Positions 1 through 8,326 of a stretch of DNA of 64,000 nt are shown here, one piece after another. Made by a program: the position numbers and the translations under genes. Source of the stretch: Shimia_B sp038525525 (GTDB taxonomy: Bacteria; Pseudomonadota; Alphaproteobacteria; Rhodobacterales; Rhodobacteraceae). Position 1 is the stretch's first letter. Each line of letters begins with the position of its first letter. Below the pieces are notes generated by a model, which was not told the origin of the DNA, ran no database searches, and was given only the letters and a program-made list of their open reading frames with translations. The stretch covers positions 620,001-684,000 of the forward strand of contig JBCBHO010000001.1 in assembly GCA_038525525.1 (NCBI GenBank). The letters run 5' to 3'.

Positions 1-1190
1 GGCGCCTCATCCCGTCCCGCGAGGGCCACGGCGCGGGCTCCATCGCCGAAGACTTCGCCGAATACGTGGCGGAGCTCACAGTGCCCGACGACAGCACACT
101 CATCGGAACCCGCGTGGGCGCGCTCGAAGACGAGGCGGAAAAGGCCGATGTCGCCATCCTCGGCCTCGTTCAGGACGGCAAGCGGCGCTACGGCAGCGCG
201 CAAAACGCCGTCATCCGCCCGGGTGACGCCCTCGTCATCGAAGCGAGCCCGGAGGCGCTCGACGAATTCCGCACGGCGCTCAAGCTGCGCGTCTCCGACC
301 AGAAACGCGAGGACGCCCTCAAGGCGGGCGGCGACGGGCTCAGCGTATTCGAGGTGGTCGTCCAGGACAGCTCCCGCATCCGCGGCAAGAGCGCCCAGAC
401 CATCGGCCTCTCCTGGCGCCAACGCACGGTGCTCATGGGCATCTCCCGCCGCGGGACACGCATCACCAAGCAGATCCGGAAGACCGAGACCCGCACCGGC
501 GACATCCTCCTGCTCCTCGCCCCCACCGAGGCCGTGCAGGACGTGACGGACTGGCTGGGCGTGCTGCCCCTCGCCGATCGCGGGCTCGCCGTGACCGAGA
601 ACTCAAAGACCTGGCTCGCCATCGGGCTCTTTGCCGCGGCGGTGGTCGCGGCGTCCTTCGGGCTGATCTACCTGCCCGTGGCGCTCGGGCTCGTGGTGGT
701 CGGGTTCATCCTCGCCAAGATCCTGCCCATCACGGAGATCTACGATCACATCGAGTGGCCGGTGGTGGTGCTGCTGGGCTCGATGATCCCGCTCGGCGCG
801 GCGCTCGAGACCTCGGGCGGCACCGAGCTTCTGGCCGGCGCACTCATCTCGCTCACGGAGGGATTGCCCGCCTGGGCGATCCTCACAGTGCTCATGCTCG
901 TGACGATGACGCTGTCGGACGTGCTCAACAATACCGCGACGACCATCGTGGCCGCGCCCGTGGGCATCGAGATGGCGCGCACGCTCGAGGTCTCGCCCGA
1001 TCCCTTTCTCATGGCTGTGGCGGTGGCGGCCTCGGCGGCGTTCCTCACCCCCATAGGTCACAAGAACAACACGCTCGTCCTCGGGCCGGGCGGCTACGGC
1101 TTCGGGGACTACTGGCGCATGGGACTGCCGCTGGAGATCCTGATCGTGGCTGTCTCGATCCCGACGCTCCTCGTCGTCTGGCCGCTGTAA
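1..1190 (+). CDS. SLC13/DASS-type permease with RCK-C domains, 5'-truncated by window edge
   Basis: The reading frame is open from base 3 to the stop, so the N-terminus lies outside the window; 395 residues are visible. The visible part begins with two soluble TrkA-C (RCK-C) like domains (roughly visible residues 15-105 and 110-200). About five hydrophobic segments follow, with the motif LNNTATTIVAAP and the near-C-terminal TPIGHKNN. That is the arrangement of the SLC13 family proteins that carry RCK-C domains between two membrane halves, so an inner-membrane sodium-coupled anion or dicarboxylate/sulfate transporter is likely. The substrate cannot be read. It converges on a second gene of the same family. 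Confidence 0.85.
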   Translation, partial: RLIPSREGHGAGSIAEDFAEYVAELTVPDDSTLIGTRVGALEDEAEKADVAILGLVQDGKRRYGSAQNAVIRPGDALVIEASPEALDEFRTALKLRVSDQKREDALKAGGDGLSVFEVVVQDSSRIRGKSAQTIGLSWRQRTVLMGISRRGTRITKQIRKTETRTGDILLLLAPTEAVQDVTDWLGVLPLADRGLAVTENSKTWLAIGLFAAAVVAASFGLIYLPVALGLVVVGFILAKILPITEIYDHIEWPVVVLLGSMIPLGAALETSGGTELLAGALISLTEGLPAWAILTVLMLVTMTLSDVLNNTATTIVAAPVGIEMARTLEVSPDPFLMAVAVAASAAFLTPIGHKNNTLVLGPGGYGFGDYWRMGLPLEILIVAVSIPTLLVVWPL

Positions 1191-1224
1191 GGCACCACGA
1201 ATTTTTGCAAAATTCGTGGGCGCC
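1191..1224. terminator. Bidirectional hairpin between convergent permease genes
   Basis: An 11-bp perfect stem, CCACGAATTTT / AAAATTCGTGG, closes a TGC loop (1195-1219), with an outer GGC/GCC clamp. The T- and A-rich inner stem gives a U-tract on either strand. It fills the 41-bp gap between two convergent stops, so it probably terminates both genes. Confidence 0.6.
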
Positions 1225-1231
1225 AGAGGTG

Positions 1232-3013
1232 TCAGAGCGGCCAGATGAACGGAATGACCGCGGACGCCAGGAGACCTACCGACAGGTTGAGCGGGATGCC
1301 CACGCGCAGAAAGTCGGTGAACTTGTACCCGCCGGGCCCGTAGACCAGCATGTTGGTCTGGTAGCCGATGGGCGTGGCAAAGCTGCAGGACGCCGCCACC
1401 ATGACCGCCACCACGAGGCCCCGAGGATCGAGACCCACGGCCGTGGCCAGACCGATGGCGATGGGCGTCACCACCACGGCCACGGCATTGTTCGAGACCG
1501 TCTCGGTGAGGATCGAGGTCAGCAGGTAGACCGCCCAAACGATGAGGAAGGGTGACAGGCCGGAGAGCGCCGGGGCCACCGAGTTCACGATGAGCGCCAC
1601 CGCGCCCGAGGCTTCGAGCGCCGCGCCAATGGCCAGCATGGCGAATATGAGCGCGAGGAGGCGCCCGTCCACGAAGGAGAACGCCTCGTCGGCATCGATG
1701 CAGCGCGTCAGGAAAACCACCGCCACGGCGATCACCGCGAGCATGAAGATCGGCGCGAGCCCGAGGCCCGCGGCCAGGACGAGCCCGCCCAGCGCTGCCA
1801 GCACGATGGGCGCATGGCTGCGCCGGTAAGCGCGCTCGCTCGGGGCCGTCACGTCCACGAGCCCCATGTCGGTTGCGAGCCGCTGGATATCCTCCGGCGC
1901 CCCCTCGAGCAGGAGCGTGTCCCCCACCTGCACGACGAGATCGTCGAGCTGGCGGCCGATATTCTGCGAACGACGGTGCACGGCCAGCGGGTAGACCCCG
2001 TAACGGCGGCGCAGACGCAAGTTGCCAAGCGAGCGCCCCACCATGCGCGCGCCGGGCGTGATCAGCACCTCCACCGTGGCCGTCTGGACCGAGCTCAGCT
2101 TGTCCACCATGGCAACGTCCTTCGACTTCTGAAGGCCCAGCAGCTCGGCCATCTCCGTGCGCAGCACCACCCGGTCGCCTGCCTCGAGGGTGACACCCTT
2201 GAGGTTGCGGCGGAGCGAGGCGTCCCCGCGCAGCACGTCGATGAGCCGCGAGCCCTCGCGCTTGAAGACGTCGATCTGGCTCACCTCCTGCCCGATGAGC
2301 GCCGAGCCTTCCGGCACCGCCACCTCGGTAAAGAATTTCATCTTCGCGCGGTCCGACAGCATCGCCGCCATGCTCTGCCGCTCGGGCAAGAGCCGCGGCG
2401 CGATGAAGCGCAGGTAAAGGACGCCCCAAAGTACGATGATCACCCCGAGCGGCGTGATCTCGAAGATCGAGAAGGCCTCCAGCCCCTGGTCCCGCGCCAC
2501 GCCGTCCACGAGGAGGTTCGTGGAGGTGCCGATCAGCGTCATCGTCCCGCCGAGGATCGCGGCATAGGAGAGCGGGATGAGGAGCTTCGACGGCGCGAGG
2601 TTCAGCGTCCGCGCGAGCTGCACGAAGACCGGTATCATGACCACGACGACGGGCGTGTTCGACACGAAGGCCGAGGACAGCACGACAAAGAGCATGAGAA
2701 GCCCAACCGCAAGCGCGGGCTGCGTGGCCGCGCGGCCATCGGCATAAGCCGTGAAGGCATGGAGCGCGCCCGTGCGCACGAGTGCGCCCATTAGGATGAA
2801 CATGGCCGCGATCGTCCAAGGCGCGGGGTTCGACAGGACGTCGAGCGCGGCGGTGTAGGGCAGGATGCCGAGGCCGAGGAGAAGCGCCACGCCCGAAATG
2901 GCCACCACCTCCGTGGGAAAGGTCTCCCGGACGAAAAGCACGAACATCAACACGACGACGCCCAGCGTCAGCGCGGCTTGGACCTCCATCCCAATGCCCA
3001 GTAGCTCGACCAT
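1232..3013 (-). CDS. SLC13 family permease with two RCK-C domains
   Basis: A 593-residue inner-membrane transporter with the full family layout: an N-terminal membrane half, two TrkA-C domains in the centre (about residues 205-375) and a C-terminal membrane half. The family motifs FVSNTPVVVVMIP, GTSTNLLVDG, VSNNAVAVVVTPIA and TPIGYQTNMLVYGPGGY are present. Sodium-coupled sulfate or dicarboxylate import is the family role; the substrate is not determined. The start is uncertain: the ATG at 3013 is used, but an in-frame ATG at 2989 gives a protein eight residues shorter. It is paralogous to the truncated gene it faces, which suggests an old duplication or two transporters with different substrates. 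Confidence 0.85.
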   Translation of the reverse strand: MVELLGIGMEVQAALTLGVVVLMFVLFVRETFPTEVVAISGVALLLGLGILPYTAALDVLSNPAPWTIAAMFILMGALVRTGALHAFTAYADGRAATQPALAVGLLMLFVVLSSAFVSNTPVVVVMIPVFVQLARTLNLAPSKLLIPLSYAAILGGTMTLIGTSTNLLVDGVARDQGLEAFSIFEITPLGVIIVLWGVLYLRFIAPRLLPERQSMAAMLSDRAKMKFFTEVAVPEGSALIGQEVSQIDVFKREGSRLIDVLRGDASLRRNLKGVTLEAGDRVVLRTEMAELLGLQKSKDVAMVDKLSSVQTATVEVLITPGARMVGRSLGNLRLRRRYGVYPLAVHRRSQNIGRQLDDLVVQVGDTLLLEGAPEDIQRLATDMGLVDVTAPSERAYRRSHAPIVLAALGGLVLAAGLGLAPIFMLAVIAVAVVFLTRCIDADEAFSFVDGRLLALIFAMLAIGAALEASGAVALIVNSVAPALSGLSPFLIVWAVYLLTSILTETVSNNAVAVVVTPIAIGLATAVGLDPRGLVVAVMVAASCSFATPIGYQTNMLVYGPGGYKFTDFLRVGIPLNLSVGLLASAVIPFIWPL

Positions 3014-3060
3014 GCGCGGCGCGATGCCCCCGCTTCTTGTTCTTCGTCGGGGACTGTTGC

Positions 3061-3996
3061 CTATGGCGCGGGGCTCTGCAACTCCTCGTCGGCCGGGCTC
3101 GGCGCCGCGAGGCGCGGCCGGGGCTGGACGAGTGCCATGCCGATGAGCATCAGCACGAGCGCCGCCCAGATAAAGGGCGAATAGGTTTCCCCGAGAAGGA
3201 GCAGGGCCCAGAAGACGCCGAAGCCCGTCACGAGATAGCTCACCTGCACCGCGAAGGTCGGACCCGCGCGGCCCACGAGCCAGACGTAGGTGGCATAGAC
3301 GCAGGCATGGACGAGGCCCGAGCCCAGCATGGCGGCGTCGGCGGCCGTGTAGGGGCCGAAGGGGTCGATGAACTGGCCGGAGAGGATCGCGAGCGGCGCC
3401 GCGATAATGACGCCCAATAGCGAGGCGCCGAAGAGCGCCTGCACCGCGTCGAGCCCGGCGAGGCCCCACCGCGCGACGAGGTTGCCCTCCCACGCGTAGC
3501 ACAGCGGCGCGATGATCGCGAAAAGAACCCATCCCACGAGCCCCGGGGCAGGCAAGCTGGCATCGGGGACGACGATCAGAAGGACGCCCACGAGCCCGAG
3601 CGAGAGCCCGGCGAGGCGCACCGGCTGAAACCGCTCGAGCCCGAGGAGCAGCGCCACCGGGAAGGCGAGCATGGGCACAAGCGACAAGAGTACCGACATG
3701 AGGCCCGACGGCAGGTGCACCACGGCCTGGTAGGAGGCGGAATTCGGGATGATCGTCCCGATGAGCGCAATCATCAGATAGAGTCGCAAGGTGCCACGCG
3801 TGATCGGCAATCCCTTGCCGCGGAGGAGCGTGACGAGGCCGAGCACCGTCGCGGTGATCGCCATCTGCCAGAAAATCAGGCCGAAATGCCCGTAGCCCGT
3901 GGAGACGGCGATCTTGGCCAAGGGCTGGGTGATGCCCCAGCCCGCCCCGAGGACGACGAGGATGGCCGAGAAGCCGAGGACCTGCGCGCGGGTCAC
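3061..3996 (-). CDS. EamA/DMT family transporter
   Basis: A 311-residue protein with about ten hydrophobic segments in two repeats, the drug/metabolite transporter layout (EamA domains). The first helix carries GAGWGITQPLAK and the second repeat begins near WVLFAIIAPLCYAWEG. It probably exports a small metabolite; the substrate is unknown. A GTG start is chosen four bases downstream of the phosphoesterase stop. Longer upstream readings would run through that gene in another frame. The two are probably co-transcribed. Confidence 0.8.
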   Translation of the reverse strand: MTRAQVLGFSAILVVLGAGWGITQPLAKIAVSTGYGHFGLIFWQMAITATVLGLVTLLRGKGLPITRGTLRLYLMIALIGTIIPNSASYQAVVHLPSGLMSVLLSLVPMLAFPVALLLGLERFQPVRLAGLSLGLVGVLLIVVPDASLPAPGLVGWVLFAIIAPLCYAWEGNLVARWGLAGLDAVQALFGASLLGVIIAAPLAILSGQFIDPFGPYTAADAAMLGSGLVHACVYATYVWLVGRAGPTFAVQVSYLVTGFGVFWALLLLGETYSPFIWAALVLMLIGMALVQPRPRLAAPSPADEELQSPAP

Positions 3997-4000
3997 GGGC

Positions 4001-4828
4001 TCAGGCGGCGACGGGCGAGGGCCCGGCGGCGGCGAGCCGACCGCCGTGGCGGACCATCTCCACCCGCGTCGCGTGGCCTGTCCTGTCGTCGGTCTCCACG
4101 TAGAGGCCCGCCAGCGTGGCCTCGCCCAGCGCGGGGGTGAAGCGGCCCTTGGGCATGCCTGTGATGAAGCGGCGCAGCGGCTCGGCGGGCTCCATGCCGA
4201 TGACGGAATTGTAGTCGCCGCACATGCCTGCATCGGTGAGGTAGGCTGTGCCGCCTTCGAGGATCTGCGCGTCCCCGGTGGGGACGTGGGTATGCGTGCC
4301 GACAACGAGGCTCGCGCGACCATCGGCGAAATGCCCGGCGGCCATCTTTTCCGAGGTGGCCTCGGCATGGATGTCGATCAGCGCGGCCTGCACGGCGCCG
4401 CCGAGCTTGTGCCGCTGGAAGACCGCGTCGAGCGCGCTGAAGGGATCGTCGAAGGGCCGCTTCATGAAGACCTGCCCGAGCGCCTGCGCCACGAGGACCT
4501 TGCGCCCCCGCGTCGCCTCGAAGATCGCCACGCCCCGCCCCGGCGCGCCCTTGGCGAAGTTGAGCGGTCGCAAGATCCGCGGCTCGCTCTCGATGAAGCC
4601 CAGCATGTCTTTCTGGTCGAAGGCGTGATCGCCGAGGGTCAGGCAATCCGCCCCGGCATCGAGCAGGGCCGCCGCATGGGCCGCGCTCAGCCCGGCGCCC
4701 GAGGTGGCATTCTCGGCGTTCACGCAGACGAAATCGAGCTTCCAGGCCGCGCGGAGCTTCGGAAGATGCTCCGTGATCGCGGTTCGGCCCGCGCGCCCCA
4801 TGACGTCACCAAGGAAGAGAATGCGCAT
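4001..4828 (-). CDS. YmdB/TIGR00282-type metallophosphoesterase
   Basis: A 275-residue calcineurin-like enzyme of the family that hydrolyses 2',3'-cyclic nucleotides in Bacillus. The metal-site motifs appear in order: GDVMGRAGR near residue 7, NAENAT near 37, TLGDHAFDQKD near 65 and GTHTHVPTGDAQ near 175. DIHAEATSEK is also a family signature. The ATG at MRILFLGDV is chosen because the family starts there; upstream in-frame residues come from repetitive intergenic DNA. It lies downstream of the folate cyclo-ligase gene and upstream of the DMT exporter, all on the same strand. The physiological substrate here is an inference. Confidence 0.85.
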   Translation of the reverse strand: MRILFLGDVMGRAGRTAITEHLPKLRAAWKLDFVCVNAENATSGAGLSAAHAAALLDAGADCLTLGDHAFDQKDMLGFIESEPRILRPLNFAKGAPGRGVAIFEATRGRKVLVAQALGQVFMKRPFDDPFSALDAVFQRHKLGGAVQAALIDIHAEATSEKMAAGHFADGRASLVVGTHTHVPTGDAQILEGGTAYLTDAGMCGDYNSVIGMEPAEPLRRFITGMPKGRFTPALGEATLAGLYVETDDRTGHATRVEMVRHGGRLAAAGPSPVAA

Positions 4829-4880
4829 GGCGCGGGACCTAGGGCAGCAGGCGGGCAAAGGGAAGGCCGCGAAGGCGGGA

Positions 4881-4925
4881 GTGGGGGCCAGCCCCCACCC
4901 CCCCGAGGTACAGAGCACAAAGAAG
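4881..4925 (-). repeat. Dispersed intergenic repeat, copy A
   Basis: On the minus strand this reads TTCTTTGTGCTCTGTACCTC, then a G-rich run and the hairpin GTGGGGGC-TG-GCCCCCAC. The same core and hairpin recur near 23322-23368, and the core alone near 23223 and 52909. It lies in the 235-bp gap between the folate cyclo-ligase and phosphoesterase genes. Nothing else recognisable is in that gap. Confidence 0.7.
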
Positions 4926-5063
4926 CCGGAGCTTCAGCGCAATGTTGCGAGCTTAGCGCCCCCTTGCGCGGCGCGGAACACATTTCTGCGTGGCGCGGAT
5001 GCAATGAGAGGGACGCGGACCTGCCGGGCTCGGGCTGGGCGCGGGTTTGGCCGGGGCGAGGCG

Positions 5064-5615
5064 TCACCTCATGTCGATCACCTCGGCCTCGGTGATGATG
5101 AGGTCGAGCGGCTGGTCCGTGGGCTCAAGCGGCAGCTCGCGCGCCTCCTGCGCGGCATAGGCAAAGCCTGCGGCCAGCGTGGGCTGCGCGGCTCGCAAGA
5201 CCTCCAGCGTCCGGTCATAGAAGCCCCCGCCATAGCCCAATCGCCCGCCCGCGCGCGTGAAGGCCACGAGCGGCACGATGACGATCTCGGGCACTAGGAA
5301 GTCCGGCTTTACCGGGATGCGGGCCTTGAACGGGCCTTCGACCAGCGCCATGCCCGGCTCCCAGCGGGCGAAGCTCAGCGGCTGGCCGGCCCCCGCGATG
5401 ACCGGGATCGCCACGGGCCCGTGGGCCGCGGCCTCTTCCATGGCCGGGAGGGGGTCGATCTCGGTGTTGATGGGCATGTAGCCCGCGGCCGGCACGCCGC
5501 GAAAGCCCGCCAGAAAGCTGGAAAGGTGCCCGGCCGCGGGCAGCGGAGTGTGGGCAGCCTTGCGCCGGGCCAAGGCGGCGCGTCGCGCCTCTGCCTTGGC
5601 CTCCGAGAAGGTCAC
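5064..5615 (-). CDS. 5-formyltetrahydrofolate cyclo-ligase
   Basis: A 183-residue cytoplasmic enzyme that converts 5-formyl-THF to 5,10-methenyl-THF with ATP. The C-terminal family signature PLVAFTRAGGRLGYGGGFYDRTL is split here as PLVAFTRAGG followed by RLGYGGGFYDRTL (about residues 117-139). The N-terminal basic stretch after KAEARR fits the ATP-binding region. A GTG start overlaps the mgtE stop in the sequence GTGA, so translation is probably coupled. In several bacteria this gene is next to 6S RNA; I see no room for one upstream here. Confidence 0.9.
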   Translation of the reverse strand: MTFSEAKAEARRAALARRKAAHTPLPAAGHLSSFLAGFRGVPAAGYMPINTEIDPLPAMEEAAAHGPVAIPVIAGAGQPLSFARWEPGMALVEGPFKARIPVKPDFLVPEIVIVPLVAFTRAGGRLGYGGGFYDRTLEVLRAAQPTLAAGFAYAAQEARELPLEPTDQPLDLIITEAEVIDMR

Positions 5616-6988
5616 AGCAGGACGGCGGCGGCGAGGCCGAGAAAGGCGAAGAAGCCCACCACATCCGTCACCGTCGTCACGAAGGCGCCCGAGGCAAGCG
5701 CGGGGTCGATGCCGAGCTTGTCAAGGATCACCGGGATCGCTGTCCCGGCAAGGCCCGCCACGACGAGGTTGATCACCATGGCCGCGGCGATCACGCCGCC
5801 CAAGGCGGGCGAGCCGAACCAGATCACGCCCACGATCCCCATCACCACGGCGAAAATCACGCCATTCACCAGCCCCACCAAACACTCGCGCCGGATCACG
5901 CGCCAGACATTGGAGCCCGTGAGGTCTTTCGTGGCGATGCTGCGCACGGCGACGGTGAGCGACTGCGTCCCCGCATTGCCGCCCATGGAGGCCACGATGG
6001 GCATGAGCACGGCGAGCGCCACGATCTCCGCGATGGCGGCATCGAACTGCGCGATGACGAGGGAGGCGAGGATCGCCGTGATCAGATTGACGAAGAGCCA
6101 GGGGAAGCGGCGCTTTGTCGTTTCCACCACGCGGTCGCTGAGCGTGCCCTCGTTGATGCCCGCCAGGCGCAGGATGTCCTCCTCGTGCTCCTCGTCGAGA
6201 ACGATCATGGCGTCGTCGATGGTGATCACGCCCACGAGCCGCTCATCGCCGTCCACCACGGGCGCGGAGATCAGGTGATACTGGTTGAAGGCATAGGCCA
6301 CCTCGCCCTCGTCCTGGTCCACGGGAATGGTGCGAAAGCTGTCCTCGGTGATGTCTTTCAGCCTGACCTCGCGCTTTGAGCCCAAGAGACGCCCGAGGGT
6401 GACATAGGCGGTGGGCCGCATCCGCGGGTCCACGAGGATGACATGGTAGAACTGCTCTGGCAGATCGTCGGAGGCGCGCAGGAAATCAATGGCCTCGCCC
6501 ACGCTCCAATGCTCGGGCGCCATGACGACCTCGCGCTGCATGAGACGGCCTGCGGATTCCTCGGGGTAGGAGAGCGACTGCTCCACCGCTACGCGGTCCG
6601 CATCGTCGAGCGCCTCGAGGATGGCCTCCTGCTGGGGCTCTTCGAGGTCCTCGAGGATGTCGACGACATCGTCGCTGTCGAGGTCGCGCACGGCGTCCGA
6701 CAGCACCGCGGCGGGAAGGAACTCGATGATCTCCTCCCGCACACCTTCGGTGATTTCGGAAAGGACCTCGCCATCGACGATATCGGCGGCGAGCACGAGG
6801 AGCTCCTTCCTCGGCCCGCTGTCCATCTGTTCGAGGAGGTCGGCGATATCGGCGGGATGGAGCGGCTCGAAGAGCACGTCGAGGCGTGCCCGGTCGCCCG
6901 CCGCCAGCGCCAGACGGACCTGCGGCAGGAGCTTGCCGTCGAGCTCGTAGCCCTCCTGCTCTTCGATCTCTGCTGCGTCCTCGGCCAT
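5612..6988 (-). CDS. mgtE: Magnesium transporter MgtE
   Basis: A 458-residue Mg2+ channel. An acidic helical N domain (about residues 20-135) is followed by a pair of CBS domains (about 140-265) and five membrane helices. The family signature MPIVASMGGNAGTQ sits in the membrane part. Mg2+ bound between the N and CBS domains is known to close this channel. The ATG follows a GGAGG four bases upstream. It is divergent from the guanine deaminase gene across 51 bp and is translationally coupled to the folate cyclo-ligase gene. Confidence 0.93.
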   Translation of the reverse strand: MAEDAAEIEEQEGYELDGKLLPQVRLALAAGDRARLDVLFEPLHPADIADLLEQMDSGPRKELLVLAADIVDGEVLSEITEGVREEIIEFLPAAVLSDAVRDLDSDDVVDILEDLEEPQQEAILEALDDADRVAVEQSLSYPEESAGRLMQREVVMAPEHWSVGEAIDFLRASDDLPEQFYHVILVDPRMRPTAYVTLGRLLGSKREVRLKDITEDSFRTIPVDQDEGEVAYAFNQYHLISAPVVDGDERLVGVITIDDAMIVLDEEHEEDILRLAGINEGTLSDRVVETTKRRFPWLFVNLITAILASLVIAQFDAAIAEIVALAVLMPIVASMGGNAGTQSLTVAVRSIATKDLTGSNVWRVIRRECLVGLVNGVIFAVVMGIVGVIWFGSPALGGVIAAAMVINLVVAGLAGTAIPVILDKLGIDPALASGAFVTTVTDVVGFFAFLGLAAAVLL

Positions 6989-7039
6989 GGCCCCTCCGGT
7001 GTTGTGCGCGCCGGGTGGGACGGCTACGCACGCTTGGAT

Positions 7040-8326
7040 ATGTCGAAACACCTCCTCCTTGGCCAGACCCTGCGCTTCACTGGCAGCCCTTTCGAGGCCC
7101 CATGGGAGGATGTGACGGAGCTTCGGACGGACGGCGCGGTCCTCGTGGAGAGCGGCCGCATCGCGGCGGTGGGCGCGGGCGCGGCGCTGCGCGCGGCCCA
7201 TCCGGACGCCCGGGTGGTGGATTACGGCGCGAAGCTGATCCTGCCCGGCTTTGTCGACGCCCACGCGCACTACCCACAGACGGAGATGATCGCGAGCTGG
7301 GGCAAGCGGCTCATCGACTGGCTCAACACCTACACCTTCCCCGAGGAAATGCGCTTCGCCGATCCGGCCCATGCGGCGGACGTGGCGGGCCGCTACCTCG
7401 ATCTGCTGCTGGCCCATGGCACCACGACGGTCTGCACCTATGCCACGACGGCGCCTGCCTCCGTCACGGCGATCTTCGAGGCCGCAGAGGCGCGGGGCAT
7501 GCGCGTGCTCGCGGGCAAGACCTGCATGGACAGGAACGCGCCCGACGGCCTCGTGGACACCGCCGCGCGGGCCTATGACGAGTCAAAAACCCTGCTCACT
7601 GCTTGGCACGGCCGCGGGCGGGCGGGCTACGTCATCACGCCGCGCTTCGCGCCCACCTCGAGCGAAGCCCAGCTCGAGGCCCTCGGCGCGCTCTGGCGCG
7701 AGCATCCCGAGTGCCTCATACAGACCCATATCTCCGAGCAGCGCGAGGAAGTGGCCTGGGTCAGGGAGCTCTTTCCGGGCAGCCGCGACTACCTCGACGT
7801 CTACGAGCGCCACGGCCTATTCGGCGCGCGCGCGGTGCTGGGCCACGCGATCCACCTCGAAAGCCGCGAAATCGACCGCATTCGAGACGCCTGCGCGGGC
7901 CTCGTCCATTGTCCCACGTCCAACACCTTCATCGGGTCGGGCCTCTTCGACATGGGCCTCGCGGAGACGTGCCGCGTGGGCCTTGCCACCGATACCGGGG
8001 GCGGCTCCTCCTTTTCGATGCTGCGCACGATGGCGGCCGCCTACGAGATCGGGCAACTCCGCGGGCAGCCGCTCCACCCCGCGCAGCTCCTCTGGCTCGC
8101 CACGGAGGGCTCGGCGCGGGTGCTCCACCTCGAGGGCACGATCGGTCGGCTGGCCGTGGGCGCGGAGGCCGATATCTGCGTGCTCGATCTCGCCTCCACC
8201 CCGGCCCTCGCCCAACGCCACGACAATGCCGAGGCCGGGTGGGAGGCGATCTTTCCCACGATCATGATGGGCGACGACCGCGCGGTGGCCGATGTCTGGG
8301 TGATGGGAGAGCGCGTCAGCCGGTGA
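7040..8326 (+). CDS. guaD: Guanine deaminase
   Basis: A 428-residue amidohydrolase that converts guanine to xanthine for purine catabolism. Probable zinc ligands and catalytic residues are visible: His75 and His77 in GFVDAHAHYPQ, His230 in THISEQREE, His269 in LGHAIHLES and Asp318 in ATDTGGGSSFSML. FDNLLY-type membrane segments are absent and the protein is cytosolic. The start at MSKHLLLG is taken because the upstream in-frame region is antisense to mgtE. The 3' end overlaps the convergent molybdoenzyme gene by 11 bp. Confidence 0.9.
   Translation: MSKHLLLGQTLRFTGSPFEAPWEDVTELRTDGAVLVESGRIAAVGAGAALRAAHPDARVVDYGAKLILPGFVDAHAHYPQTEMIASWGKRLIDWLNTYTFPEEMRFADPAHAADVAGRYLDLLLAHGTTTVCTYATTAPASVTAIFEAAEARGMRVLAGKTCMDRNAPDGLVDTAARAYDESKTLLTAWHGRGRAGYVITPRFAPTSSEAQLEALGALWREHPECLIQTHISEQREEVAWVRELFPGSRDYLDVYERHGLFGARAVLGHAIHLESREIDRIRDACAGLVHCPTSNTFIGSGLFDMGLAETCRVGLATDTGGGSSFSMLRTMAAAYEIGQLRGQPLHPAQLLWLATEGSARVLHLEGTIGRLAVGAEADICVLDLASTPALAQRHDNAEAGWEAIFPTIMMGDDRAVADVWVMGERVSR

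Noticed and set aside
603..2819. A 738-codon minus-strand frame across the two permease genes
   Set aside because: It is Arg/His/Gly-rich, antisense or out of frame to two clear membrane transporters, and typical of open shadows in GC-rich DNA.
5616..5700. 6S RNA next to the folate cyclo-ligase gene
   Set aside because: This is a common location, but mgtE overlaps the gene directly and no 6S-like structure is visible on the other side, where repeat copy A lies.
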